From: Epiperipatus broadwayi
Lineage: Eukaryota; Onychophora; Udeonychophora; Euonychophora; Peripatidae
Direction of reading: 5' to 3'
DNA: 64,000 nt
Assembly (NCBI GenBank): GCA_028023455.1
Contig: JAQFVV010012670.1
Span: 932,001 to 996,000, forward strand
The position numbers were made by a program, and so were the translations under genes. Shown here in pieces: positions 52,905 to 64,000 of the stretch; within the stretch, counting starts at the first letter, position 1; every line of letters begins with the position of its first letter. A model generated the notes under the pieces. It did not search any database, was not told where the DNA came from, and saw nothing but the letters and a program-made list of their open reading frames with translations.

Positions 52905-55495
52905 ATGAATGATTATAAAATATCATCTCAAAAATTTGGAGCTTAAAAATGTAAAAAAAAATAGAAACGTAATGAGATTAATAAAAAGGGATGAAAAATG
53001 CTTTTTCAATTTGGCATTAAATACAAAACAAGTGAAACTAAACAAAATGAAACTTTAAATTCAGAATAATGTGAGGCAAGTGTAGAACTGAAACAAAGAA
53101 TCAAAATCTCATGAGGTCAGTTTGGTTTTTCAAAAAACATCAGATTAAATAAATTCTCAATTTAAAGATTTAAAAAAACAATTGAATGTTAATGGTGAGA
53201 GTACTTCACTGTCTACAGAATCTGGGCATGGTAGACATAGTGAAGAGAAAAGTAGATCAATACAGGAATTGATATTGGACTTCTTATAACAGAGATGTCT
53301 TCTCAATTGGATATAGAAAATGATGTTATTAAAGATCATACTGGATTTCCTAAAGCATTTCCCAAAGATATAGATAATCAGTTTTTTCCTGAAAGGATTC
53401 TAACATTTTGAAGTTTAAATGGTGAAAAACATGACCAATATTGGTTTGTCTGGAAGGAAGTTAAACAAACATTATTTTGCTTTCCTTGTCAATTATTTTG
53501 GAACAAGATTTATTGCAGCATTAGTTCAGCATCTAAATCTATGCTTGCATCAACAAAAGGATGGTCAGCATCTAAAAAGTGGTGAAAATTATGTATTCTC
53601 ATTTAGAACACGAGAGAAACAATAGACAGAGACAGTGCTATCTGGCTTGGTAAGAACTAGAAAGATGCCCATCATCTGGAAAAGGCATTGACAGTCTATT
53701 GAAGGTGTCATTTGAAATAGAATCTGTCAAGTAGTAAACATTATGTACTAAATCATTGATGTTCTACTATTCCTTAGTGCTCGGGAGCTTGCTTTGCATG
53801 GTAGTTCCCAGCACATTGGCAAAAAAGACAATGGAAATTTTCTGGGAGTCATAGAGTTGTTGTCCTATTGGAATCCAATTTAAAAAGAACATGTGTTGTA
53901 AGTTAAAGAAACACAAGAGAAGTGAGAATGATTTCAAGTAGATTATCTCAGTACCAATTCCCAAAACAAGTTAATTGCTGAACATTCATCAATAGTAATG
54001 CAACACATATTAGAGGACAGAAAAACTGTCTTGCTGTTATTTTTGATTCTATGCCAAATTCACCTCATGTTAAACAAACATTTCTTTTGGGTTTTGTAAT
54101 GCCATATGAAAATCAGTATGATATTGTAGAAAGATTTTTACAGTTTGTTGACACAAGCCATAAAACAGGATATGACATAGCAGAGATGATAATAGAAACA
54201 TTGAAAGAACATGATATAACACTATCAGATTGTCATGCTCAGAGCTATGACAATGCAACCAACATGGCAAAAAATATGAAGGTGTGCAGCAAGGATACTT
54301 GAGCAATATGATGTGGATGCCACCCATTTAATTTGTATGGAAATGATGCTACAGAATGCATTCCCGAACCCATAAGATACTTTGGAACTGTACAGACTAT
54401 TTACAACATGTATTGTTTTAGTCCACAGTGATGGGAAATCTTGCAGAAGTATATTGGATCTTTTCTTCAAGGCATGTCTAACACATGTTGGTCAGAGCAT
54501 ATTGAAAGTATTAAGCCCTTTGTAGCCTGCCTGCTAGACATCAAATTAGCATTAGAAAACCTCTTGGAGTTGAACCTAACTGCCAAAACAAAAACAGAGA
54601 TTAATGGAGCTTTGTCTTATATCACATCCTTCATTTGTGTGATAATGTATGTTGTTTGATACAGAATATTAGTTCCAGTTGATATCTGTAACAAGGTTAT
54701 TCAGTCCAGAAATGCAATGCTGGATGTCAAAGTGTCCAATTTAAAAAGCTTGATTTCAGAACAGCTGGAAAAGTATATGGAGTGAAGCTAAACATGTTGT
54801 TTCTAATTTGTGCATAGAAGTGAAACTGTTTGGAACTAGGGTGAAGGAAAATGCAAAAAAGAGGTTCCATGCTGCACATGCTACAGAAGAAATAGATTTG
54901 TCAAAATGATGAAATGGGATGAATCCCATGAGAAAGCATATTTCAGAAAGTCTGCTATGTAATATTGGATAATGATATTGGTGGACTGACTGCTCATTTT
55001 AATACTGCAGTGAACATTTCTGAGAAATTCAGCTTCCTCTGGAAGTAACTATCAATTCCTCAAGATGAACTGAAAGAAAAATCAAAGATACTGGCAGATC
55101 AATATCCACTGAGGTCAGTGAAGATTTTGTAATGAATGTAAGTCATTTGCCATCTGTTAAATCAAGCAAATTTAGGAGAAAGCCAACTAAGTCCATTGAA
55201 GCTACTGAATTGCTTAAAAAGATACAAGCTGGAAGAATTCTATCCAGATATATGTGTCTGCCTCTGTATTCTGTTATCAATTCTTGCCACTCCCACCTCT
55301 GCAGAGCACTCATTCAGCAAACTAAAACTGATAAAAAAATATCTAAGATCAACTAGATTACAGGAGTGACTGATAGATTTGGCAAGGCTCAGTATTGAGT
55401 CTGATCTTGCAAAAACAATTGCATTTTAATGATGTGATTCATAATTTGGCTACAAAAGAGGCAAAAAAGGCACATTTGTTTAGCAGAATATAAAT
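52905..55495 (+). pseudogene. hAT-type transposase remnant (ZMYM1-like, TTF finger, DUF4371 and hATC regions)
   Basis: Blocks in order across several frames. YKISSQKFGA near 52911 matches the basic N-terminus. DQYWFVWKEVKQTLFCFPC near 53430-53490 is the TTF-type finger with FCxxC. SSQHIGKKDNGNFLGVIELL near 53810 belongs to DUF4371. DSMPNSPHVKQ near 54050 is the DSTPD catalytic block with the second Asp changed. The open stretch 54051-54302 contains IVERFLQFVD and SYDNATNMAKN (second catalytic Asp region). SAEHSFSKLKLIKKYLRST-like sequence and LARLSIESDLAKT (55280-55410) form the hATC dimerisation domain. At least ten stops or frameshifts make it dead. No reliable terminal inverted repeats or target duplication were seen. 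Confidence 0.75.
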
Positions 55496-56561
55496 GCCAT
55501 TGCATTTTAAATATAATAACTCTTATGAGCTTGTAATCAATCTAGTATTAAATTCATTGCTTATGTATATGGTTTTATTATTGTTTATATACTAATGTGT
55601 ATTATTGTTTTTATTATCTTTTACAGAAGTACTTGTTTTCTTTTTAATATATTTGCAAGTATGTTTCAATGTAATTAATAAATGTACTATTATGGCATTA
55701 TTGATTTATGCGTCCATGTGCAGGTGAGGTGGCCATATTAGTTTTATTCCAGCAGTTAATAATCCTCTCAAGATCCTGCTTATGGGTAATGCCAATATTG
55801 ATAACATTTCTTTATTAAAAGTTAGAGAAAGCTTGTGAGTAACCTTCTAGTATAAAAAGGAATTTGGGGAAAGCTTTTTTGGATATAAATTTCTTAGGAT
55901 ATTTAAAATCTGATTATATTTAAAAAAAAAAAAAAAAGAATAAAATATTAAAAAGTTTGAATCATTCTTAAGACTCACAAAAAGTTTTTCTATAATATGT
56001 AGAAGACAATGATCTGAAATATTAATTTAAAATAAAAAATTAAATTCTTTCTCATTGTCTTTATATATATATAATAAAATAAATTCTACAAAAGTATGTA
56101 GATACTTAATCAACTGTTATAGTAATAAATTTTGGTCTAAAACAATATGTCTTATTTTGCTAAGGCAGTTTTTCGATGGCGTATCTTTGTCAAAGCTTAA
56201 TTAAAGTGGATATATATAATAGTTCATTGATAAGCAAACATTTCTCCAACAGTTTCTCCATATATGGAAGAGAAAACATTGTACATCAGCTTTGCCAATA
56301 TTTTCTAGGTGATGAGTTTTGATTATTTTTTCATTTTTAGCTTTTAATTAAGAATAGTAAAACCCTCATTTACCAATCCAATATTAGATGTTAGTTAAGT
56401 TGTCTATGGGCTGATTAATTGAAAGAAACATCTTAAACATGATTGGGAACCAGAAAAGATTCCCACATTTTAGTCAGATTTGAAATCTAGATTATAGTCG
56501 TAGTAGGCAGATTCACTAATACTATATCTTGAAGCTATATATATATATATGTGTGTGTGTG
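55496..56561. other. A+T-rich stretch after the hAT remnant
   Basis: The first 250 bp may be the hAT 3' flank. Nothing else is recognised. Confidence 0.35.
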
Positions 56562-56673
56562 TGTAGTTTATTAAGTAAATAAAATATTCTCAAGCCAAGA
56601 ATAAGCCAATAAAAACATATATATATATTGTCTTATGTTTTGGCTTGAGAATATTTCATTTACTTAATAAATC
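56562..56673. repeat. Inverted repeat with ~45-bp arms
   Basis: TTTATTAAGTAAATAAAATA and TTCTCAAGCCAA on the left mirror TTGGCTTGAGAATATTTCAT and TTACTTAATAAA on the right; the loop is an AT run. The arm has weak similarity to family F (CTCAAACCAAA). Confidence 0.6.
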
Positions 56674-56716
56674 AGTTGTATGGAAATAATCTCAAAGTAT
56701 TACATATTATTAAAAC

Positions 56717-56799
56717 ACTGGACATATATATATATTGTAATGGTCAGCTTATATAAATACACTGGATATATATATATATTGTAATGGTCAGCTTATGAA
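56717..56799 (+). repeat. Tandem duplication of a ~43-bp unit
   Basis: CACTGGACATATATATATAT then TGTAATGGTCAGCTTAT is repeated once with small differences (56717 and 56760). Confidence 0.7.
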
Positions 56800-58687
56800 A
56801 TACCTGTTATTACATGAACTCCCACCACAGGTGATGTTTAAATATATATTATACTTAAACTATTTATAATATTTTATCTGCACATGCACAAGTCTATGAA
56901 ATTTCTCTAGAAGATATTCTATTTCTCCTCCTTCACAGACACTTCCACCACTATGAGTATATATCTTTCTTTAATAATCGTTAGGTCAGGCAGAAATACA
57001 AGATTCTCTTTATATCTAATTACAATCAACTCTGTTCTTAATAATTCCAATAAACGACAACTTCACATTCTAATAATAAACAATTTGAGCTTTATTAACA
57101 AATATATCAAATACCTATATGGAAGATTATATATATATGTAAAATAATTTTATTATGATAAACTATCTTTAGCTATTTTGCTATAACATTGTCATATTTA
57201 GCATTTAAATGAATTTCATTATCATAGATGAGCTTATTCTATATAATATGAGGAGGTTTCTTATTAACTCCTTAATTTTGTATATTGACATTTAAGTGTT
57301 TCACGTGAACATGAATGTATGTAATATAACATAGCTCATTAGCCTTTCCAATAACTTCAAACAAGAATTTGATTTTTAGACAGGGATTTAAAGTCATTGA
57401 TCTAGTATGCATGGAGTTGTGAACTATGCATATAAGTATCTTATAATATATGTGTTATATTCAACAATATATTACATTTCACTATCAACAATAGAACTCT
57501 GATTATTTTTGCTTGTTTAATTTTTATATTGTTATAGTCCATTAACCACAAAGTGTAACCACTAAATTCATTTATATGTATTTACCCTAATATTATTCAT
57601 TGTATGTTAAATTTCAAATTTTTCTAGATGTAAACTTATGTAAACCATTGAGATCAATAAAGCCTTTATTGAAACGTAAAAATATAATTCATTATCCCAT
57701 AATAATTGAGTCAGTTTTCAGTAAAGAGATAAACTTAAGATATGCATAAGAAAAGATATTTACATAAATCCTAACCATAAATAAATATGATGAAGCAGTC
57801 TGAATTCGAATATTATTATTGGTATATCATAATAATGATATGTATAGCTTAGTAAATCTGTGTAATATTATTAATCACTAATAAATACATATGAAAATTT
57901 CATTATCTAAGGTTAATATTTAAATACTGTTTGAAATCTTAAATACTTATATAAATTATTGATCTATTACTCAAAAGATATATATATTAAATGCATTATA
58001 AATGCATAAAATAATAATAAATGTGTGTAAATAGATTTGTAAATTAAAACTTTATTCATAATTTTGAAACAATTCCTATCAAAGTTTGTTTATTAAAATT
58101 CTTGAATGACTTCCATTTAAATGATGATTCTGGTGTTCAGTGAGTTACAAATTACGTTTATGATTAAAGACATAAAACTTCAGTTCTTCCTTATTTTCCT
58201 TTCAGAACTCTGATAGATATTTAATAGTTTGTTTGACGGTGAATCCTTTATTTCCTTCTTTTTTTAAAGTTTCATGTACATCATTTTAAGGTTAACAATC
58301 TTTTTTTTTTAATGTAATCTTTTTAAAATTAATTTTCTATTGAATTTTAGACTTTCATAATCAGATTGTTATATTAAGGTATTTCAGAAATATTCTGTAA
58401 GAAGTTGGTTTTTGTTTAAGAAAAAAATAGTATGGATTAACTTGCAATCCCCAAGAGAATTAATTATATACATTTATTAAGAAACATATTTTAGAAAACA
58501 AAATCTATTAAATTCCTTACATATATTTATACTATATTTGTTTTTTAAAACAATGTTAATTATAATAAAATACATATATCAACCATATGCTTTCAGAAAT
58601 TGATCAGTCTTTTACCATCTGATTTACTTTTTTTGTTCTAAATATTAACTGTATTATTTTTTTTGTGTTACTGTACAAATATATATA
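56800..58687. other. A+T-rich stretch, nothing recognised
   Basis: No supported features; the 64-codon frame at 56953-57147 has no motif. Confidence 0.4.
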
Positions 58688-58802
58688 TCATAAAAACCAG
58701 TCAACACTTAGACAATCCCAATATCCATAACAATCAACAAATTCAAACTGTTGTCAAGGCAACCTCCTTTTAACAATAAAGATGGAATCCCACGTTTATT
58801 AA
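58688..58802 (+). repeat. Dispersed repeat H, copy 2
   Basis: CAGTCAACACTTAGACAATC, GTTGTCAAGGCAACCTCC and CCCACGTTTATTAATGATC match copies 1 and 3 in the same orientation. Confidence 0.6.
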
Positions 58803-59042
58803 TGATCTAATATACTTATATAGACATTAAAGATTGCAACTTGATTGCAGAGATTAAAATTATTAATACAAAGAAGTTTAAATAAGTCTCTTTATACAGG
58901 TAAATATAATCTATTCTGAATGCAGACTAATAAATAGTCAATTATAAATTACAAACTACAATTAGAATTTTCAAATCTTCCAAAGTATTACTTAAATAAT
59001 AAGTGTAATAATGCTCAAGGCTAAATGGGTTTATAAGTAATC

Positions 59043-59160
59043 ATTAAAAACCAGTCAACATTTAGACAATCCCAATATCAATAACAATCAACAATTTCAA
59101 ACTGTTGTCAAGGCAATCTCTTTTTAACAATAAAAGTGAAATCCGACATTTATTAATGGT
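59043..59160 (+). repeat. Dispersed repeat H, copy 3
   Basis: CAGTCAACATTTAGACAATC, GTTGTCAAGGCAATCTC and CGACATTTATTAATGGTC. It begins about 350 bp after copy 2 and has the same end point, suggesting a defined element. Confidence 0.6.
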
Positions 59161-60179
59161 CTAAATACTAAATATTTTGTAAGATTTATAAAGGTTAATA
59201 TTTTTTTCAATGGATGGTTGCATATTTTTTATAAAAATATTAAACTGAAAATAAAACTGAATTGTTTTATCTCAGTTTATAAAATCTGAATGAATTGTTA
59301 CTTAGATTGTTTAAAGCTAATGAAATTTTATTTAAAATACTGTTTATAATTAAAATAATTTTTTTTTAAAAAATTGATCTTTTGCTAACAATATGAAAGT
59401 TTTTTCTCAGCCTATTACAAGTTGCAGTGGTATATTGTTGCTTTCTCCTGACTCATCAGCTTCTAAAAGTAAATATTGTCAAATAAAATCTGAATGTAAT
59501 CACATTATTTTTCTAAAAAAAATAAATAATTACATGAGTATATTGTGAAAAATAATCAAAAATGTATTATAGAAAATATGTTCACCATTTCAAAAATATA
59601 AAAATGGGTTAATGGGCTTAAAGCTCTTGCAAATGCTCCTTGCAGACACATTTTTGTTATCAGTAACATTGTAGACTGTGAAATTGAAATAATATTTTAA
59701 AGAATAATTTACATTTGTAAATACATATTTCTAACAAATAATTCCAAAATTTATAAATATTATTTGATCTAATTCATTCTGCTGCTAGGGATAAAGTCCA
59801 CTGATTATCTGATATATTTGACATAATAAATCTTCAATCAAGAGATCTGTATGAGTGGTACAATGAAGAGTGAAATCTTGCCCATTCTGTCACTTGTGGT
59901 GTTTGAGTGTTTTATGAACTCCTTAGCAATAATTCATAAGATTATTATTATTATTATTAGTTGAAAATATAAAAGTATCACCTATATTACTCATCTTAAT
60001 TGGTAGTTTTATAAATAGAAAGATGAACTTAGATGTTGAAATAAAACATAAAATCCTATGTAATGTTTTAACAACTTAAAAGATAGAGGTAAATAATTAT
60101 TTCAACTAAATTAATTATGTGTTATTTTATATAATTGATTGCATAAAAATTAGACTTGATACCCTGACAACAAAATATA
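59161..60179. other. A+T-rich stretch, nothing recognised
   Basis: No supported features. A CTGATGAGTCAGGAGAAA string on the minus strand near 59452 was rejected as a ribozyme. Confidence 0.4.
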
Positions 60180-60521
60180 AAGACATTAGAAAAGTTTCAC
60201 TTAAGGACAGCCTGTAAAAATTTAAAAATACAATGGAAAGATCATAAAACTACTTAATATATTCTTCAACTTTCACGATGTGATTCTACAAAGTCCAGTA
60301 TTGTTAAATCATAACTTCATTGGATTTAACATGTAAAATGTATGAACAATGAAAGACTTCCTGGAAGATTGTTTCCTAGAGAATTTGGGCATGGCTTTCA
60401 TGACTGAATTAGACCCCTTCTATATTATAAGGATTATCTCAAAGATATTATGAAGAAGTACAGGGTTGACTATTGACACTGGGAAGATAAGATATAATTA
60501 GACATGATGTTCCAAATATTA

Positions 60522-60872
60522 ATAAACAGAGCAAAACTCTCCATACAGTATTGCCACCTGTGCTAAACAGAGTAATCAATGGATGCCAGAAGGCTTGTGC
60601 ATAAAATCCCTATCTAATGCCTACTCATCCAATATCCCCAGACTAGTTTCTGGCTTGTGGCCTTTGTCAGTGAGGAGCTTTGGATCTGAGAGCACTGCAT
60701 CTAGATCTTAGGATCTAATGCAACCCTCTAGCAACCATCTTTTATCTCTACTTAACTATTAAACTATGATTACTCTGTTTAGCACAGGTGGCAATACTGT
60801 ATGGAGAGTTTTGCTCTGTTTATCAACAATTAATGTGCTAGTATAGGAAATGTGATCATGTGATGCTTAATG
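60522..60872. mobile_element. Family C element, inverted pair, 13-bp target duplication
   Basis: GTTCCAAATATTA at 60509-60521 is repeated exactly at 60873-60885. The outer arms (AAACAGAGCAAAACTCTCC and its mirror) are about 55 bp. The left part reads minus and carries the ribozyme; the right part reads plus to the tail GTGATCATGTGATGCTTA. The arrangement resembles a 5' inversion during target-primed reverse transcription. Confidence 0.75.
60635..60676 (-). ncRNA. Hammerhead motif, family C (G8 changed)
   Basis: On the minus strand TCCTCA/TGGGGA stem I, hairpin GGCC/GCC, GAAAC and TAGTC are all present. The core reads CTGACAA instead of CTGACGA, so the catalytic G8 is lost. Probably inactive. 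Confidence 0.6.
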
Positions 60873-61075
60873 GTTCCAAATATTACAGAAAGAAATTTTT
60901 TTTGCTGAAAAAATTAAAATATAGCATCACAAAATATCAATTAAACACAAAAATGGGCATACTTGTGTTTTACAGATTGGTATATATGGTTATTGTAAAA
61001 GTAATTTTTGAAAGAGTTTTTTTCTTCTTTTTCTTGGAGTTGGAATAGTCATACTCATTTACGATTGGCTCCTAG

Positions 61076-62430
61076 GTACAGATTTACCTATATTTAAAGG
61101 GGTTTGCATTCTCTAGTTTATACCCATCCAAACTAGAAGTTGCTGGAAATTTTTCTTGTCACTGGCCGATAAAGAACTTAAGATTTTTAAATTTTTTAAA
61201 ATGTTGCATCCAAACATTAAGTGCATTCTACAAACCATCTTTTAAACGGAAAAAAAGAAGGCGATCAATAGTATACTTTAAATTAAGAATCCAAAATGAT
61301 GCCGTTTTTGTTTTTGCTTTTAATTGATTCGATTCAAATTAAAAATTCTATGTCAACTCTATATGGCATCTTGATCTCTGTTTGATTAAGCCACATGTAA
61401 ACCATTCTTAAGACTACTGCAATAAAAAGTGAAAAGTGTTGAAGTAAGTGCATCTCCTTTTTAATCCCAGTTTTTATTTAAAATGTCTCAAATTTTACAC
61501 CTGTAATAATAATACTTTCTCTTAATCTATCATGTAGAAACTTAATGCAAATAAATTTTTGTGGTCAACAAACTAATTAAACAGTGCCGCAAACCTTTTT
61601 GATTAACGGAATTAAATACCTTAACCACATCAATAAAAAGCAATATTTAGAAAGAACACGGCCCTTACGTGAAATGGGTTTGACTTTTACATATTTGTTT
61701 CTTTCTACTGTGCAGTAATTAATTATTGCATATATGATATCTATGGTTAACTACTATATATACAGGTAGCAGGTAGATGTAAATATATATATTGAGTGAA
61801 AAATAAAAAGTTTTTAGTTTGTTCAATTGAGATTAAACACATGTATTCTCGCACTTTGATGCTCAAACAGCATTTGATCTCGTTTGATCACCTTACTCTT
61901 TTCTTTTTTCCTCAAAGAAAAACTTATTTAGTTGTCAATTCTGTCAGTTTTTCCATTATTAATGATTTGTTTTTTCATTTTAGAAATTGAATTTAAAAAA
62001 AATAATTTGTGTAAAAGGTGAAAACTTGAATAAAAAAGTGTGCAATTTAATTTTGTTAAATTTAATTTGAGGAAGTAATTAAGATGAAGAAAAAAAAGCA
62101 ACATATTGACATTTGATAATAACGCTAACGAATTTTCGATATAAAAAATGAATTAAATTTTTTAAAAAACTATTTCTAAAAGATGAAAAAACTATTTCTT
62201 GTAATTATTGACTGTAATAACCTATTATTACTAGATGACGTCAAATCACTAACAATTGATGATTGTATCAGTCGAATCATTTATCATCTTTTGAGTTTTC
62301 GAGCTACTTAAAGAGAAGATCGTGATTGAACTGATGAAGTGTATAGTATTTATATTATAGCGGTTCGGCCTTTTTCATTTTTCTGATTACTGTACTGAAA
62401 AACATAAATAGATCTTATAACAAAGAAATC
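61076..62430. other. A+T-rich stretch, nothing recognised
   Basis: No gene or repeat identified. The 64-codon frame at 61796-61990 has no motif. Confidence 0.4.
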
Positions 62431-62438
62431 GCTAATAA

Positions 62439-62680
62439 TCATTGAGTTCTCTTGTCCATATATTGCATTTTCGATCTCTTCTTGTTACTCCTAACATGCA
62501 TCTCTCCATACTTCTTTGAGGGATCTGCTCTTCTATTAAGTGTCCAAGTCTCAGATTCATAAGTAAGAACTGGTAAAACACATGTATTAAAAACCTTCCT
62601 TTTCAAACACAGAGGCATATTTTCTTTTAGTATCAAGTTATTTCTACCAAAAGCACTAGTATTAGACTAAAAGCTTAAGA
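62439..62680 (-). pseudogene. RTE-like LINE reverse transcriptase C-terminal fragment
   Basis: On the minus strand the frame reads SAFGRNN, then LKENMPLCLKRKVFNTCVLP and VLTYESETWTL. This is the thumb/connection block (CLKRKVFNQCVLPVLTYGAETW) of RTE-type LINEs. Only about 80 residues remain. No endonuclease or RT core is present nearby. A 3' end of the same LINE class, also minus, occurs at 42775-42830. Confidence 0.7.
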
Positions 62681-62689
62681 TAATCTAAA

Positions 62690-63884
62690 GGTTAAGCCCT
62701 CAGAAGTATAGCATTTTTATCACCAAAGAAAAAAGTAATATTACAATAAAAACCTTTCTTTTAAAGGTTACCCATTGACTCTTACATGCTGAACTCCAAT
62801 TATTTTGGCATCTTTATATCCAGTTAAAGAATAGATTGTAACTTATTTATCAATCAACATTAAATGGCAAGTTGAAATGTCTATAGATTAGCTACTGAAA
62901 ATAAAAAACAAAAACAGGTATACTTAAGAAAAATCTTGATTTTCTCAAAAAATTTCAGATTTTTATCCAATAAAATTCATGAAACATTCAGATTATATTT
63001 GTAATATATGTTTATCTTTAATAATTGACTTTCTGCATGAAGTATAAACTTCAGTTTTTAAGAATATAAAATTTTGATATAATTTTACTAACATATTGAA
63101 ACAGTATGATTTGATCGTCATACGTTTCACCTATTCTAGAAATCAATAGCCTTCATTTCCCTAGTTCAAACCCTAAAGGTACACATATATATAACAATAT
63201 ACTTGGGAATTTAACATGTATAAAAATGTATATTTACACGTATATGTGTGTAATTGTATATGCACACACGTTTCTATAATTGTATATATTTTGTAATAAT
63301 TTTATTTGCTAAAGAAATGGTATATTCATATCTGAATATTATCATTATATAACGTACACACCTTATAATTTTATAAATATTCATCTTATGATTTTAAATA
63401 ATTGAATTGGTTTCAAGCTGGAAAAATTGTATTAGATAAGAACAGAATTCTCTAAAGTATTTCAAACTGCTTTAAAGTACCCAATTACTTAACCATGTAG
63501 AGCAACTAAAAACAAAGGTAGATGTCTCACTCTAGGATAAAATAGCAGCTTAAATCTTTTCAGTAAAAGAAAAGAGAAGCAATCCAATGTTTAAAAAGAA
63601 CTTTACCAATCTCATGAGACACCGTACAAATCCAGATTTTAGATTCTTAATAAAATAAAAGTTGACAATTAAACCTCACTGAAATCAGATTGAACTAGAA
63701 TCTGAGAAAAATAAAAGGAACAATGAATAAACTGAAATCAATCAACCGATTATCTGAACTGATGCAATTAAGACTTCTTAGATTTTAAAGTCTAAAAATA
63801 AAGATTTTAATGAACTAAGAGGGGGTTAAAGAAGTATAAAAAGAGTTGAAAGAAAATTGTCATCTTTTTTATCTTTTCAACTTA
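62690..63884. other. A+T-rich stretch, nothing recognised
   Basis: No frames with motifs, no inverted pairs; TG/TA dinucleotide runs near 63.2 kb. Confidence 0.4.
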
Positions 63885-64000
63885 TATCAGGCACAGGGTT
63901 CTACCACAAATAAGCGCTAGAAAGCCAAGGCCTCTCCCATGTCAAGAACCGTTTATGGACCGAATCCAAACCACCCTACTAAAGAATAGCAACGATGAAC
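63885..64000 (+). other. Higher-G+C open stretch at the window edge
   Basis: From about 63890 one plus frame is open to the end (RHRVLPQISARKPRPLPCQE and onward) and the G+C content rises. It may be the start of a coding region or a repeat that continues beyond the window; FMDRIQTTL near the end faintly resembles the translated family A body (LMDRIQSTL). I cannot assign it. Confidence 0.2.

Larger units (their letters stand above)
60180..61075 (+). pseudogene. LINE C-terminal remnant interrupted by family C
   Basis: RLFPREFGHGFHD near 60365 and PLLYYKDYLKDIMKKYRVDY near 60415 match the RYKD/W block common at the C-terminus of many LINEs. After the family C insertion (60522-60872) the same region continues with KLKYSITKYQLNTKMG (60915-60960), homologous to 14345-14400 of the first remnant. 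A LINE 3' end (GGAGTTGGAATAGTCATAC near 61035) follows. The 62-codon open stretch 60860-61048 is part of it. Stops throughout; inactive. Confidence 0.55.

Noticed and set aside
59435-59475. CTGATGA-GTCAGGA-GAAA string on the minus strand
   Set aside because: Stem II would be two base pairs, and no stem I or NUH triplet could be found.

Overview
This window is very A+T-rich (well over 70% by eye, not computed) and has no recognisable host gene, rRNA gene or bacterial-type operon. The coding capacity I can see comes from eukaryotic mobile elements: one Ty3/Gypsy LTR retrotransposon with an open gag-pol frame, CR1-like and RTE-like LINE remnants, a decayed hAT transposase and a Tigger-like MITE. 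Tetranucleotide arrays, tRNA-derived SINE heads and many inverted-pair repeats fit an intergenic or intronic region of an invertebrate metazoan. The species cannot be settled from this sequence.

Layout. 1-5.2 kb: a composite repeat (family A, 200-1196) with a 13-bp target duplication, then diverged tandem repeats. 5.25-5.83 kb: head-to-head tRNA-derived SINEs (family B). 10.4-10.8 kb: family A. 12.1-14.9 kb: decayed LINE hosting family D and family C insertions. 17.1-18.0 kb: foldback element interrupted by family C. 18.9-24.2 kb: CR1-like LINE with PHD finger, coiled coil, SGNH esterase, endonuclease and reverse transcriptase, all broken. 24.8-26.2 kb: families A and C. 27.7-28.7 kb: MITE. 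29.17-34.42 kb: LTR retrotransposon on the minus strand. 36-37.1 kb: two LINE 3' ends, tail to tail. 38.3-39.3 kb: LTR-like unit. 39.6-42.6 kb: families A and B and a tRNA-like SINE. 46.2-46.8 kb: compound microsatellite and a 60-bp-arm palindrome. 49.5-51.6 kb: family A. 52.9-55.5 kb: hAT pseudogene. 58.7-61.1 kb: small repeats and a LINE remnant carrying family C. 62.4-62.7 kb: RTE-like LINE fragment.

The most interesting signal is not protein coding. Two unrelated repeat families, A and C, carry hammerhead self-cleaving ribozyme motifs. Each has CTGANGA, a hairpin, GAAA, a very short stem III, an NUH cleavage triplet and a closed stem I. Family A occurs eleven times with a recognisable motif, nine with every core base intact. 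Its two subfamilies show a compensatory change in stem I. The first family A insertion contains two direct copies 471 bp apart plus an inverted copy, all inside one pair of 13-bp target duplications. This is what is expected if a multimeric, ribozyme-punctuated RNA was reverse transcribed, in the manner of retrozymes mobilised by Penelope-like or LINE machinery. Family C insertions also have 11-13-bp duplications. Families B and D have weaker hammerhead-like cores. No Penelope-type reverse transcriptase is visible here, so any driver would act in trans.
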